A DNA stretch of 64,000 nucleotides from Hydractinia symbiolongicarpus (taxonomy: Eukaryota; Cnidaria; Hydrozoa; Anthoathecata; Hydractiniidae). The translations under genes were made by a program, and so were the position numbers. Below the pieces are notes generated by a model. It made no database searches and was not told the DNA's origin. It saw only the letters and a list, made by a program, of their open reading frames with translations. Of the stretch, positions 12,801-25,864 are shown piece by piece (within the stretch, counting starts at the first letter, position 1; the number at the start of each line of letters is the position of its first letter). The stretch covers positions 6,264,001 through 6,328,000 of the forward strand of contig NC_079880.1 of the NCBI RefSeq assembly GCF_029227915.1, given 5' to 3'.

Positions 12801-14620
12801 TAATAAAAGTGGTTTAATCGCCGGCAAACGAAAACCCGCGATTTCCCGCAAATCCCGGGCTTGGCCCGTATAGTCGAATGTATACAAAGAAAGTACCCTG
12901 TGAGTAAACTCATTTCCAAAACGATTTTTTAAATTATCTTTTCACCACTAAAACGCTTGAGACTTGTAGTTTTCAAAAATGTTTTCATTTTTGATGAGAC
13001 GCTGAATAAAAGAAGTTTAATCGCCGGCAAACGAAAACCCGCCATTTCCCGTAAACCCCGGACTCGGCCCGCATAGTCAAAAGTATACAAAGAAAGTGCC
13101 CAGGGAGTAAACTTATTTCCCGAACGATTTTTTAAATTATTTTTTCACCACTAAAACCCATGAGACTTGTAGTTTTCAGAAATGTTTTCATTTTTGATGA
13201 GACGCTTAATGAAAGTTGTTTAATCGCCGGCAAACGAAAACCCGCGATTTCCCGTAAATCCCGGACTCGGCCCGTATAGTCAAAAGTATACAAGGAAAGT
13301 ACCCAGTGAGTGAACTCATTTCCTGAACGAATTTTTAAATTATTTTTTCACCACTAAAACGCATGAGACTTGTAGTTTTCAGAAATGTTTTCATTTTTGA
13401 TGAGACGCTTAATAAAAGTGGTTTAATCGCCGGCAAACGAAAACCCGCGATTTCCCGCAAATCCCGGGCTTGGCCCGTATAGTCGAATGTATACAAAGAA
13501 AGTACCCTGTGAGTAAACTCATTTCCAAAACGATTTTTTAAATTATCTTTTCACCACTAAAACGCATGAGACTTGTAGTTTTCAGAAATGTTTTCATTTT
13601 TGATGAGACGCTTAATAAAAGTGGTTTAATCGCCGGCAAACGAAAACCCGCGATTTCCCGCAAATCACGGGCTTGGCCCGTATAGTCGAATGTATACAAA
13701 GAAAGTACCCTGTGAGTAAACTCATTTCCAAAACGATTTTTTAAATTATCTTTTCACCACTAAAACGCTTGAGACTTGTAGTTTTCAAAAATGTTTTCAT
13801 TTTTGATGAGACGCTGAATAAAAGAAGTTTAATCGCCGGCAAACGAAAACCCGCCATTTCCCGTAAACCCCGGACTCGGCCCGCATAGTCAAAAGTATAC
13901 AAAGAAAGTGCCCAGGGAGTAAACTTATTTCCCGAACGATTTTTTAAATTATTTTTTCACCACTAAAACCCATGAGACTTGTAGTTTTCAGAAATGTTTT
14001 CATTTTTGATGAGACGCTTAATGAAAGTTGTTTAATCGCCGGCAAACGAAAACCCGCGATTTCCCGTAAATCCCGGACTCGGCCCGTATAGTCAAAAGTA
14101 TACAAGGAAAGTACCCAGTGAGTGAACTCATTTCCTGAACGAATTTTTAAATTATTTTTTCACCACTAAAACGCATGAGACTTGTAGTTTTCAGAAATGT
14201 TTTCATTTTTGATGAGACGCTTAATAAAAGTGGTTTAATCGCCGGCAAACGAAAACCCGCGATTTCCCGCAAATCCCGGGCTTGGCCCGTATAGTCGAAT
14301 GTATACAAAGAAAGTACCCTGTGAGTAAACTCATTTCCAAAACGATTTTTTAAATTATCTTTTCACCACTAAAACGCTTGAGACTTGTAGTTTTCAAAAA
14401 TGTTTTCATTTTTGATGAGACGCTGAATAAAAGAAGTTTAATCGCCGGCAAACGAAAACCCGCCATTTCCCGTAAACCTCGGACTCGGCCCGCATAGTCA
14501 AAAGTATACAAAGAAAGTGCCCAGGGAGTAAACTTATTTCCCGAACGATTTTTTAAATTATTTTTTCACCACTAAAACCCATGAGACTTGTAGTTTTCAA
14601 AAATGTTTTCATTTTTGATG
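9870..14620 (+). repeat. Higher-order block, alternating 812/609-bp spacing (1421-bp superperiod)
   Basis: The private marker AAAGTGCCCAGGGAGTAAAC (GTGCCC instead of GTACCC) has its GTG at 10254, 11066, 11675, 12487, 13096, 13908 and 14517. The spacings alternate 812, 609, 812, 609, 812, 609, so the marker returns every 1421 bp (7 monomers). Between the markers lie monomers with CCCGCAAATCCCGGG and TTTCCTGAACGAATT, confined to about 8.4-14.3 kb. One interval, 11.7-12.5 kb, is occupied by a different block that reappears near 14.6-15.3 kb. Confidence 0.85.
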
Positions 14621-14719
14621 AGACGCTGAATAAAAGAAGTTTAATCGCCGGCAAACGAAAACCTGCGATTTCCCGTAAATCCCGGACTCGGCCCGTATAG
14701 TCAAAAGTATACAAAGAAA

Positions 14720-17700
14720 GTAACCAGGGTGTAAACTCATTTCCCGAACGATTTTTTAAATTATTATTTCACCACTAAAGCCCATGAGACTTGTAGTATT
14801 TAAAAATATTTTCATTTTTGATGAGACGCTTAATAAAAGAAGTTTAATCGCCGGCAAACGAAAACCTGCGATTTCCCGTAAATCCCGGACTCGGCCCGTA
14901 TAGTCAAAAGTATACAAAGAAAGTACCCAGGGTGTAAACTCATATCCCGAACAATTTTTTAAATTACTTTTTCACCACTAAAACGCATGAGACTTGTAGT
15001 TTTCAAAAATGTTTTCATTTTTGATGAGAAGCTGAATAAAAGAAGTTTAATCGCCGGCAAACGAAAACCCGCCATTTCCCGTAAACCCCGGACTCGGCCC
15101 GCATAGTCAAAAGTATACAAAGAAAGTACCCAGAAAGTAAACTCATTTCCCTAACGAATTTTTAAATTATTTTTTCACCACTAAAACGCATGAGACTTGT
15201 AGTTTTCAAAAATGTTTTCATTTTTCATGAGACGCTGAATAAAAGATGTTTAATCGCCGGCAAACGAAAACCTGCGATTTCCCGTAAATTCTGGACTCGG
15301 CCCGTATAGTGAAAAGTATACAAAGAAAGTACCCTGTGAGTAAACTCATTTCCAAAACGATTTTTTAAATTATCTTTTCACCACTAAAACGCTTGAGACT
15401 TGTAGTTTTCAAAAATGTTTTCATTTTTGATGAGACGCTGAATAAAAGAAGTTTAATCGCCGGCAAACGAAAACCCGCCATTTCCCGTAAACCTCGGACT
15501 CGGCCCGCATAGTCAAAAGTATACAAAGAAAGTGCCCAGGGAGTAAACTTATTTCCCGAACGATTTTTTAAATTATTTTTTCACCACTAAAACCCATGAG
15601 ACTTGTAGTTTTCAAAAATGTTTTCATTTTTGATGAGACGCTGAATAAAAGAAGTTTAATCGCCGGCAAACGAAAACCTGCGATTTCCCGTAAATCCCGG
15701 ACTCAGCCCGTATAGTCAAAAGTATACAAAGAAAGTAACCAGGGTGTAAACTCATTTCCCGAACGATTTTTTAAATTATTATTTCACCACTAAAGCCCAT
15801 GAGACTTGTAGTATTTAAAAATATTTTCATTTTTGATGAGACGCTTAATAAAAGAAGTTTAATCGCCGGCAAACGAAAACCTGCGATTTCCCGTAAATCC
15901 CGGACTCGGCCCGTATAGTCAAAAGTATACAAAGAAAGTACCCAGGGTGTAAACTCATATCCCGAACAATTTTTTAAATTACTTTTTCACCACTAAAACG
16001 CATGAGACTTGTAGTTTTCAAAAATGTTTTCATTTTTGATGAGAAGCTGAATAAAAGAAGTTTAATCGCCGGCAAACGAAAACCCGCTATTTCCCGTAAA
16101 CCCCGGACTCGGCCCGCATAGTCAAAAGTATACAAAGAAAGTACCCAGAAAGTAAACTCATTTCCCTAACGAATTTTTAAATTATTTTTTCACCACTAAA
16201 ACGCATGAGACTTGTAGTTTTCAAAAATGTTTTCATTTTTCATGAGACGCTGAATAAAAGATGTTTAATCGCCGGCAAACGAAAACCTGCGATTTCCCGT
16301 AAATTCTGGACTCGGCCCGTATAGTGAAAAGTATACAAAGAAAGTACCCAGGGTGTAAACTCATTTCCCAAGCGATTTTTTAAATTATTTTTTCACCACT
16401 AAAACGCATGAGACTTGTAGTATTTAAAAATATTTTCATTTTTGATGAGACGCTGAATAAAAGAAGTTTAATCGCCGGCAAACGAAAACCTGCGATTTCT
16501 CGTAAATCCCGGACTCGGCCCGTATAGTCAAAAGTATACAAAGAAAGTACCCAGGGAGTAAACTCATTTCCCGAACGATTTTTTAAATTATTTTTTCACC
16601 ACTAAAACGCATGAGACTTGTAGTTTTTAAAAATATTTTCATTTTTGATGAGACGCTGAATAAAAGAAGTTTAATCGCCGGCAAACGAAAACCTGCGATT
16701 TCCCGTAAATCCCGGACTCGGCCCGTATAGTCAAAAGTATACAAAGAAAGTACCCAGGGTGTAAACTCATATCCCGAACAATTTTTTAAATTACTTTTTC
16801 ACCACTAAAACGCATGAGACTTGTAGTTTTCAAAAATGTTTTCATTTTTGATGAGAAGCTGAATAAAAGAAGTTTAATCGCCGGCAAACGAAAACCCGCT
16901 ATTTCCCGTAAACCCCGGACTCGGCCCGCATAGTCAAAAGTATACAAAGAAAGTACCCAGAAAGTAAACTCATTTCCCTAACGAATTTTTAAATTATTTT
17001 TTCACCACTAAAACGCATGAGACTTGTAGTTTTCAAAAATGTTTTCATTTTTCATGAGACGCTGAATAAAAGATGTTTAATCGCCGGCAAACGAAAACCT
17101 GCGATTTCCCGTAAATTCTGGACTCGGCCCGTATAGTGAAAAGTATACAAAGAAAGTACCCAGGGTGTAAACTCATTTCCCAAGCGATTTTTTAAATTAT
17201 TTTTTCACCACTAAAACGCATGAGACTTGTAGTATTTAAAAATATTTTCATTTTTGATGAGACGCTGAATAAAAGAAGTTTAATCGCCGGCAAACGAAAA
17301 CCTGCGATTTCTCGTAAATCCCGGACTCGGCCCGTATAGTCAAAAGTATACAAAGAAAGTACCCAGGGAGTAAACTCATTTCCCGAACGATTTTTTAAAT
17401 TATTTTTTCACCACTAAAACGCATGAGACTTGTAGTTTTTAAAAATATTTTCATTTTTGATGAGACGCTGAATAAAAGAAGTTTAATCGCCGGCAAACGA
17501 AAACCCGCGACTTCCCGTAAATCCCGGACTCGGTCCGTATAGTCAAAAGTATACAAAGAAAGTACCCAGGGAGTAAACTCATTTCCCGAACGATTTTTTA
17601 AATTATTTTTTCACCACTAAAACGCATGAGACTTGTAGTTTTTAAAAATGTTTTCATTTTTGATGAGACGCTGAATAAAAGAAGTTTAATTGCCGGCAAA

Positions 17701-18420
17701 CGAAAACCCGCGTCTTCCCGTAAATCCCGGACTCGGCCCGTATAGTCAAAAGTATACAAAGAAAGTACCCAGGGAGTAAACTCATTTCCCAAACGATATT
17801 TTAAATTAATTTTCACCACTAAAACGCATGAGACTTGTAGTTTTCAGAAATCTTTTCATTTTTGATGAGACGCTTAATGAAAGTGGTTTAATCGCCGGCA
17901 AACGAAAACCTGCGATTTCCCGTAAATCCCGGACTCGGCCCGTATAGTCAAAAGTATAGAAAGAAAGTACCCAGGCTGTGAACTCATTTCTCGAACGATT
18001 TTTTAAATTATTTTTTCACCACTAAAACGCATGAGACTTGTAGTTTCCAAAAATGTTTTCATTTTTGATGAGACGCTGAATAAAAGAAGTTTAATCGCCG
18101 GCAAACGAAAACCTGCGATTTCCCGTAAACCCCGGACTCGGCCCGCATAGTCAAAAGTATACAAAGAAAGTACCCAGAAAGTAAACTCATTTCCCTAACG
18201 AATTTTTAAATTATTTTTTCACCACTAAAACGCATGAGACTTGTAGTTTTCAAAAATGTTTTCATTTTTCATGAGACGCTGAATAAAAGATGTTTAATCG
18301 CCGGCAAACGAAAACCTGCGATTTCCCGTAAATTCTGGACTCGGCCCGTATAGTGAAAAGTATACAAAGAAAGTACCCAGGGTGTAAACTCATTTCCCAA
18401 GCGATTTTTTAAATTATTTT
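14720..18420 (+). repeat. Mosaic of recopied 4- to 5-monomer blocks
   Basis: A block with a fixed order of private variants is copied several times: GTAACCAGGGTG, CATATCCCGAACAA, GATGAGAAGCTG, CCCAGAAAGTAAAC, TTTCATGAGACG, AAATTCTGGAC, then TAGTGAAAAG. GTAACC lies at 11878, 14720 and 15735. CATATCCC lies at 12099, 14941, 15956 and 16768. The later part of the block appears again near 18170-18360. Offsets are 2842 (14 monomers), 1015 (5) and 812 (4). A following marker, CCCAAGCG, lies near 16369, 17181 and 18398. Copy boundaries differ from one copy to the next, as expected from repeated unequal exchange. Confidence 0.8.
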
Positions 18421-19839
18421 TTCACCACTAAAACGCATGAGACTTGTAGTATTTAAAAATATTTTCATTTTTGATGAGACGCTGAATAAAAGAAGTTTAA
18501 TCGCCGGCAAACGAAAACCTGCGATTTCTCGTAAATCCCGGACTCGGCCCGTATAGTCAAAAGTATACAAAGAAAGTACCCAGGGAGTAAACTCATTTCC
18601 CGAACGATTTTTTAAATTATTTTTTCACCACTAAAACGCATGAGACTTGTAGTTTTTAAAAATATTTTCATTTTTGATGAGACGCTGAATAAAAGAAGTT
18701 TAATCGCCGGCAAACGAAAACCCGCGACTTCCCGTAAATCCCGGACTCGGTCCGTATAGTCAAAAGTATACAAAGAAAGTACCCAGGGAGTAAACTCATT
18801 TCCCGAACGATTTTTTAAATTATTTTTTCACCACTAAAACGCATGAGACTTGTAGTTTTTAAAAATGTTTTCATTTTTGATGAGACGCTGAATAAAAGAA
18901 GTTTAATTGCCGGCAAACGAAAACCCGCGATTTCCCGTAAATCCCGGGCTTGGCCCGTATAGTCGAATGTATACAAAGAAAGTACCCTGTGAGTAAACTC
19001 ATTTCCAAAACGATTTTTTAAATTATCTTTTCACCACTAAAACGCTTAAGACTTGTAGTTTTCAAAAATGTTTTCATTTTTGATGAGACGCTGAATAAAA
19101 GAAGTTTAATCGCCGGCAAACGAAAGCCCGCCATTTCCCGTAAACCCCGGACTCGGCCCGCATAGACAAAAGTATACAAAGAAAGTGCCCAGGGAGTAAA
19201 CTCATTTCCCGAACGATTTTTTAAATTATTTTTTCACCACTAAAACGCATGAGACTTGTAGTTTTCAAAAATGCTTTCATTTTTGATGAGACGCTGAATA
19301 AAAAAAGTTTAATCGCCGGCAAACGAAAACCTGCCATTTCCCGTAAATCCCGGACTCGGCCCGTATAGTCAAAAGTATACAAAGAAAGTACCCAGGGTGT
19401 AAACTCATTTCCCGAACGATTTTTTAAATTATTATTTCACCACTAAAGCCCATGAGACTTGTAGTATTTAAAAATATTTTCATTTTTGATGAGACGCTGA
19501 ATAAAAAAAGTTTAATCGCCGGCAAACGAAAACCTGCGATTTCCCGTAAATCCCGGACTCGGCCCGTATAGTCAAAAGTATACAAAGAAAGTACCCAGGG
19601 TGTAAACTCATTTCCCGAACGATTTTTTAAATTATTATTTCACCACTAAAGCCCATGAGACTTGTAGTATTTAAAAATATTTTCATTTTTGATGAGACGC
19701 TGAATAAAAGAAGTTTAATCGCCGGCAAACGAAAACCCGCGACTTCCCGTAAATCCCGGACTCGGCCCGTATAGTCAAAAGTATACAAAGAAAGTACCCA
19801 GGGAGTAAACTCATTTCCCGAACGATTTTTTAAATTATT

Positions 19840-22800
19840 TTTTCACCACTAAAACGCATGAGACTTGTAGTTTTTAAAAATGTTTTCATTTTTGATGAGA
19901 CGCTGAATAAAAGAAGTTTAATTGCCGTCAAACGAAAACCCGCGTCTTCCCGTAAATCCCGGACTCGGCCCGTATAGTCAAAAGTATACAAAGAAAGTAC
20001 CCAGGGAGTAAACTCATTTTCAAAACGATTTTTTAAATTATCTTTTCACCACTAAAACGCTTGAGACTTGTAGTTTTCAAAAATGTTTTCATTTTTGATG
20101 AGAAGCTGAATAAAAGAAGTTTAATCGCCGGCAAACGAAAACCCACCATTTCCCGTAAACCCCGGACTCGGCCCGCATAGTCAAAAGTATACAAAGAAAG
20201 TACCCAGGCTGTAAACTCATTTCTCGAACGATTTTTTAAATTTTTTTTTCACCACTAAAACGCATGAGACTTGTAGTATTTAAAAATATTTTCATTTTTG
20301 ATGAGACGCTGAATAAAAGAAGTTTAATCGCCGGCAAACGAAAACCCGCGACTTCCCGTAAATCCCGGACTCGGCCCGTATAGTCAAAAGTATACAAAGA
20401 AAGTACCCAGGGAGTAAACTCATTTCCCGAACGATTTTTTAAATTATTTTTTCACCACTAAAACGCATGAGACTTGTAGTTTTTAAAAATGTTTTCATTT
20501 TTGATGAGACGCTGAATAAAAGAAGTTTAATTGCCGTCAAACGAAAACCCGCGTCTTCCCGTAAATCCCGGACTCGGCCCGTATAGTCAAAAGTATACAA
20601 AGAAAGTACCCAGGGAGTAAACTCATTTTCAAAACGATTTTTTAAATTATCTTTTCACCACTAAAACGCTTGAGACTTGTAGTTTTCAAAAATGTTTTCA
20701 TTTTTGATGAGAAGCTGAATAAAAGAAGTTTAATCGCCGGCAAACGAAAACCCACCATTTCCCGTAAACCCCGGACTCGGCCCGCATAGTCAAAAGTATA
20801 CAAAGAAAGTACCCAGGCTGTAAACTCATTTCTCGAACGATTTTTTAAATTTTTTTTTCACCACTAAAACGCATGAGACTTGTAGTTTCCAAAAATGTTT
20901 TCATTTTTGATGAGACGCTGAATAAAAGAAGTTTAATCGCCGGCAAACGAAAACCTGCGATTTCCCGTAAATCCCGGACTCGGCCCGTATAGTCAAAGGT
21001 ATACAAAGAAAGTACCCAGAGAGTAAACTCATTTCCCAAACGATTTTTAAATTTATATTTCACCACTAAAGCCCATGAGACTTGTAGTATTTAAAAATAT
21101 TTTCATTTTTGATGAGACGCTGAATAAAAAAAGTTTAATCGCCGGCAAACGAAAACCTTCGATTTCCCGTAAATCCCGGACTCGGCCCGTATAGTCAAAA
21201 GTATACAAAGAAAGTACCCAGGGTGTAAACTCATTTCCCGAACGATTTTTTAAATTATTATTTCACCACTAAAGCCCATGAGACTTGTAGTATTTAAAAA
21301 TATTTTCATTTTTGATGAGACGCTGAATAAAAGAAGTTTAATCGCCGGCAAACGAAAACCCGCGACTTCCCGTAAATCCCGGACTCGGCCCGTATAGTCA
21401 AAAGTATACAAAGAAAGTACCCAGGGAGTAAACTCATTTCCCGAACGATTTTTTAAATTATTTTTTCACCACTAAAACGCATGAGACTTGTAGTTTTTAA
21501 AAATGTTTTCATTTTTGATGAGACGCTGAATAAAAGAAGTTTAATTGCCGTCAAACGAAAACCCGCGTCTTCCCGTAAATCCCGGACTCGGCCCGTATAG
21601 TCAAAAGTATACAAAGAAAGTACCCAGGGAGTAAACTCATTTTCAAAACGATTTTTTAAATTATCTTTTCACCACTAAAACGCTTGAGACTTGTAGTTTT
21701 CAAAAATGTTTTCATTTTTGATGAGAAGCTGAATAAAAGAAGTTTAATCGCCGGCAAACGAAAACCCACCATTTCCCGTAAACCCCGGACTCGGCCCGCA
21801 TAGTCAAAAGTATACAAAGAAAGTACCCAGGCTGTAAACTCATTTCTCGAACGATTTTTTAAATTTTTTTTTCACCACTAAAACGCATGAGACTTGTAGT
21901 TTCCAAAAATGTTTTCATTTTTGATGAGACGCTGAATAAAAGAAGTTTAATCGCCGGCAAACGAAAACCTGCGATTTCCCGTAAATCCCGGACTCGGCCC
22001 GTATAGTCAAAGGTATACAAAGAAAGTACCCAGAGAGTAAACTCATTTCCCGAACGATTTTTTAAATTATTTTTTCACCACTAAAACGCATGAGACTTGT
22101 AGTTTTTAAAAATGTTTTCATTTTTGATGAGACGCTGAATAAAAGAAGTTTAATTGCCGTCAAACGAAAACCCGCGTCTTCCCGTAAATCCCGGACTCGG
22201 CCCGTATAGTCAAAAGTATACAAAGAAAGTACCCAGGGAGTAAACTCATTTTCAAAACGATTTTTTAAATTATCTTTTCACCACTAAAACGCTTGAGACT
22301 TGTAGTTTTCAAAAATGTTTTCATTTTTGATGAGAAGCTGAATAAAAGAAGTTTAATCGCCGGCAAACGAAAACCCACCATTTCCCGTAAACCCCGGACT
22401 CGGCCCGCATAGTCAAAAGTATACAAAGAAAGTACCCAGGCTGTAAACTCATTTCTCGAACGATTTTTTAAATTTTTTTTTCACCACTAAAACGCATGAG
22501 ACTTGTAGTTTCCAAAAATGTTTTCATTTTTGATGAGACGCTGAATAAAAGAAGTTTAATCGCCGGCAAACGAAAACCTGCGATTTCCCGTAAATCCCGG
22601 ACTCGGCCCGTATAGTCAAAGGTATACAAAGAAAGTACCCAGAGAGTAAACTCATTTCCCGAACGATTTTTAAATTTATATTTTACTATTAAAGCCCATG
22701 AGACTTGTAGTTTTTAAAAATGTTTTCATTTTTGATGAGACGCTGAATAAAAGAAGTTTAATCGCCGGCAAACGAAAACCCGCGATTTCCCGTAAATCCC

Positions 22801-24840
22801 GGGCACGGCCCGTATAGTCAAAAGTATACAAGGAAAGTACCCACTGAGTAAACTCATTTCCCTAACGAATTTTTAAATTATTTTTTTAACCACTAAAACG
22901 CATGAGACTTGTAGTTTTTAAAAATGTTTTCATTTTTGATGAGACGCTGAATAAAAGAAGTTTAATTGCCGTCAAACGAAAACCCGCGTCTTCCCGTAAA
23001 TCCCGGACTCGGCCCGTATAGTCAAAAGTATACAAAGAAAGTACCCAGGGAGTAAACTCATTTTCAAAACGATTTTTTAAATTATCTTTTCACCACTAAA
23101 ACGCTTGAGACTTGTAGTTTTCAAAAATGTTTTCATTTTTGATGAGAAGCTGAATAAAAGAAGTTTAATCGCCGGCAAACGAAAACCCACCATTTCCCGT
23201 AAACCCCGGACTCGGCCCGCATAGTCAAAAGTATACAAAGAAAGTACCCAGGCTGTAAACTCATTTCTCGAACGATTTTTTAAATTTTTTTTTCACCACT
23301 AAAACGCATGAGACTTGTAGTTTCCAAAAATGTTTTCATTTTTGATGAGACGCTGAATAAAAGAAGTTTAATCGCCGGCAAACGAAAACCTGCGATTTCC
23401 CGTAAATCCCGGACTCGGCCCGTATAGTCAAAGGTATACAAAGAAAGTACCCAGAGAGTAAACTCATTTCCCAAACGATTTTTTAAATTTATATTTTACC
23501 ACTAAAGCCCATGAGACTTGTAGTTTTTAAAAATGTTTTCATTTTTGATGAGACGCTGAATAAAAGAAGTTTAATCGCCGAACGAAAACCCGCGATTTCC
23601 CGTAAATCCCGGGCACGGCCCGTATAGTCAAAAGTATACAAGGAAAGTACCCACTGAGTAAACTCATTTCCCTAACGAATTTTTAAATTATTTTTTTAAC
23701 CACTAAAACGCATGAGACTTGTAGTTTTCAAAAATGTTTTCATTTTTGATGAGACGCTGAATAAAAGAAGTTTAATCGCCGGCAAACGAAAACCCGCGAT
23801 TTCCCGTAAATCCCGGGCTTGGCCCGTATAGTCGAATGTATACAAAGAAAGTACCCTGTGAGTAAACTCATTTCCAAAACGATTTTTTAAATTATCTTTT
23901 CACCACTAAAACGCTTAAGACTTGTAGTTTTCAAAAATGTTTTCATTTTTGATGAGACGCTGAATAAAAGAAGTTTAATCGCCGGCAAACGAAAGCCCGC
24001 CATTTCCCGTAAACCCCGGACTCGGCCCGCATAGTCAAAAGTATACAAAGAAAGTACCCAGGGTGTAAACTCATTTCCCGAACGATTTTTTAAATTATTA
24101 TTTCACCACTAAAGCCCATGAGACTTGTAGTATTTAAAAATATTTTCAATTTTGATGAGACGCTGAATAAAAAAAGTTTAATCGCCGGCAAACGAAAACC
24201 TGCGATTTCCCGTAAATCCCGGACTCGGCCCGTATAGTCAAAAGTATACAAAGAAAGTACCCAGGGTGTAAACTCATTTCCCGAACGATTTTTTAAATTA
24301 TTATTTCACCACTAAAGCCCATGAGACTTGTAGTATTTAAAAATATTTTCATTTTTGATGAGACGCTGAATAAAAGAAGTTTAATCGGCGGCAAACGAAA
24401 ACCCGCGACTTCCCGTAAATCCCGGACTCGGCCCGTATAGTCAAAAGTATACAAAGAAAGTACCCAGGGAGTAAACTCATTTCCCGAACGATTTTTAAAT
24501 TATTTTTTCACCACTAAAACGCATGAGACTTGTAGTTTTTAAAAATGTTTTTTATTTTTGATGAGACGCTGAATAAAAGAAGTTTAATTGCCGTCAAACG
24601 AAAACCCGCGTCTTCCCGTAAATCCCGGACTCGGCCCGTATAGTCAAAAGTATACAAAGAAAGTACCCAGGGAGTAAACTCATTTTCAAAACGATTTTTT
24701 AAATTATCTTTTCACCACTAAAACGCTTGAGACTTGTAGTTTTCAAAAATGTTTTCATTTTTGATGAGAAGCTGAATAAAAGAAGTTTAATCGCCGGCAA
24801 ACGAAAACCCACCATTTCCCGTAAACCCCGGACTCGGCCC
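19840..24840 (+). repeat. Mosaic block marked by GCCGTCAAACG monomers
   Basis: The private change GCCGTCAAACG (normally GCCGGCAAACG) occurs at 19924, 20533, 21547, 22156, 22968 and 24590, and I saw it nowhere else. Each time it is followed by CGTCTTCCC, then CATTTTCAAAACG, a GATGAGAAGCTG monomer and CCCACCATTTCCC. Spacings are 609, 1014, 609, 812 and 1622 bp, that is 3, 5, 3, 4 and 8 monomers. One copy nearby carries a 4-bp loss at the GCCGGC site (about 23578). Confidence 0.85.
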
Positions 24841-25534
24841 GCATAGTCAAAAGTATACAAAGAAAGTACCTAGGGAGTAAACTCATTTCCCGAACGATTT
24901 TTTAAATTATTTTTTCACCACTAAAACGCATGAGACTTGTAGTTTTCAAAAATGTTTTCATTTTTGATGAGACGCTGAATAAAAGAAGTTTAATCGCCGG
25001 CAAACGAAAACCTGCGATTTCCCGTAAATCCCGGACTCGGCCCGTATAGTCAAAAGTATACAAAGAAAGTACCCAGGGTGTAAACTCATTTCCCGAACGA
25101 TTTTTTAAATTATTATTTCACCACTAAAGCCCATGAGAATTGTAGTATTTAAAAATATTTTCATTTTTGATGAGACGCTGAATAAAAGAAGTTTAATCGC
25201 CGGCAAACGAAAACCTGCGATTTCCCGTAAGTCCCGAGTCGGCCCGTATAGTCAAAAGTATACAAAGAAAGTACCCAGGGTGTGAACTCATTTCCCGAAC
25301 GATTTTTTAAATTATTATTTCACCACTAAAGCCCATGAGACTTGTAGTATTTAAATATATTTTCATTTTTGATGAGACGCTGAATAAAAGAAGTTTAATC
25401 GCCGGCAAACGAAAACCCGCGACTTCCCGTAAACCCCGGACTCGGCCCGCATAGTCAAAAGTATACAAAGAAAGTACCTAGGGAGTAAACTCATTTCCCG
25501 AACGATTTTTTAAATTAATTTTCACCACTAAAAC

Positions 25535-25538
25535 GCAT
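25535..25538. other. Candidate 4-bp target-site duplication GCAT (left), LINE copy 1
   Basis: Satellite reads ...ACTAAAACGCAT and is then interrupted by the T run. After the element it resumes at 27078 with GCATGAGACTTG. GCAT at 25535-25538 and 27078-27081 could be the target-site duplication; removing one copy restores the normal monomer sequence exactly. Four bases is short for a LINE, and the last T could equally belong to the poly(T) run, so this is tentative. Confidence 0.6.
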
Positions 25539-25558
25539 TTTTTTTTTTTTTTTTTTTT
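25538..25558 (-). repeat. Poly(A) tail of LINE copy 1 (T run on + strand)
   Basis: There are 21 consecutive T on the + strand, the first possibly belonging to the target GCAT. The run marks the 3' end of the element and fixes its orientation as minus. Confidence 0.92.
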
Positions 25559-25864
25559 CGCCAAAAAGAAATTTACATACAACTATTTCAAAATTACAGA
25601 TACAAGTTCTACATACACATAAGTACAGGCATAAATTTCTACATTAGGATATATATATATACATATATATATACATAACTGTATCACGTACGTAGAATAA
25701 AATGGCAGGAGTAAGTAGAAGACTATGCAGTCTTATCATCTCACACCTTACATAGCCGTCATTAAAAAGAGCGTCAAATAAAAATTGATAATTAAAAACT
25801 TAATAAAATATTAAATGTTATGTTAAATAAAAGAAAGCGTTTAATTATCACACGTAGTGTTGTT
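25559..25864 (-). other. 3' UTR of LINE copy 1
   Basis: About 306 bp lie between the last recognisable codon of the RT tail and the poly(A). The stretch is AT-rich, with no open frame of note, and contains an (AT)n tract at 25649-25673. No AATAAA close to the tail was needed to define it. Confidence 0.8.
25649..25673. repeat. AT dinucleotide microsatellite inside the LINE 3' UTR
   Basis: Alternating AT runs from 25649 to 25673, interrupted by a single C at 25662. It is repeated unchanged in the second LINE copy. Confidence 0.85.

Larger units (their letters stand above)
1..25537 (+). repeat. 203-bp satellite array, left arm
   Basis: About 125 head-to-tail monomers of 202-203 bp. The landmark GAGACTTGTAG recurs at 186, 389, 591 and 793 and keeps this spacing. 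Each monomer reads in order: the GAGACTTGTAG landmark; an A/T dyad; GATGAGACGCT; GTTTAATCGCCGGC; a C/G-rich middle ending in GGCCCGTATAG; AAAGTATACAAAG; ACTCATTTCC; a run of T and A; and CACTAAAACGCAT. Diagnostic variant sites define subfamilies: TAGTTTTCAAAAATG, TAGTATTTAAAAATATT, TAGTTTTTAAAAATG or TAGTTTTCAGAAATG after the landmark; CCGGACTCGG or CGGGCTTGG in the middle; AACGCAT, AAGCCCAT or AACGCTT at the end. A typical monomer has 41 C and 35 G in 203 bp. No gene lies in this arm. The family name is unknown to me. Confidence 0.98.

Noticed and set aside
25538-25558. Telomeric or microsatellite origin of the T run
   Set aside because: It directly abuts the 3' UTR of a minus-strand LINE and equals its poly(A) tail.
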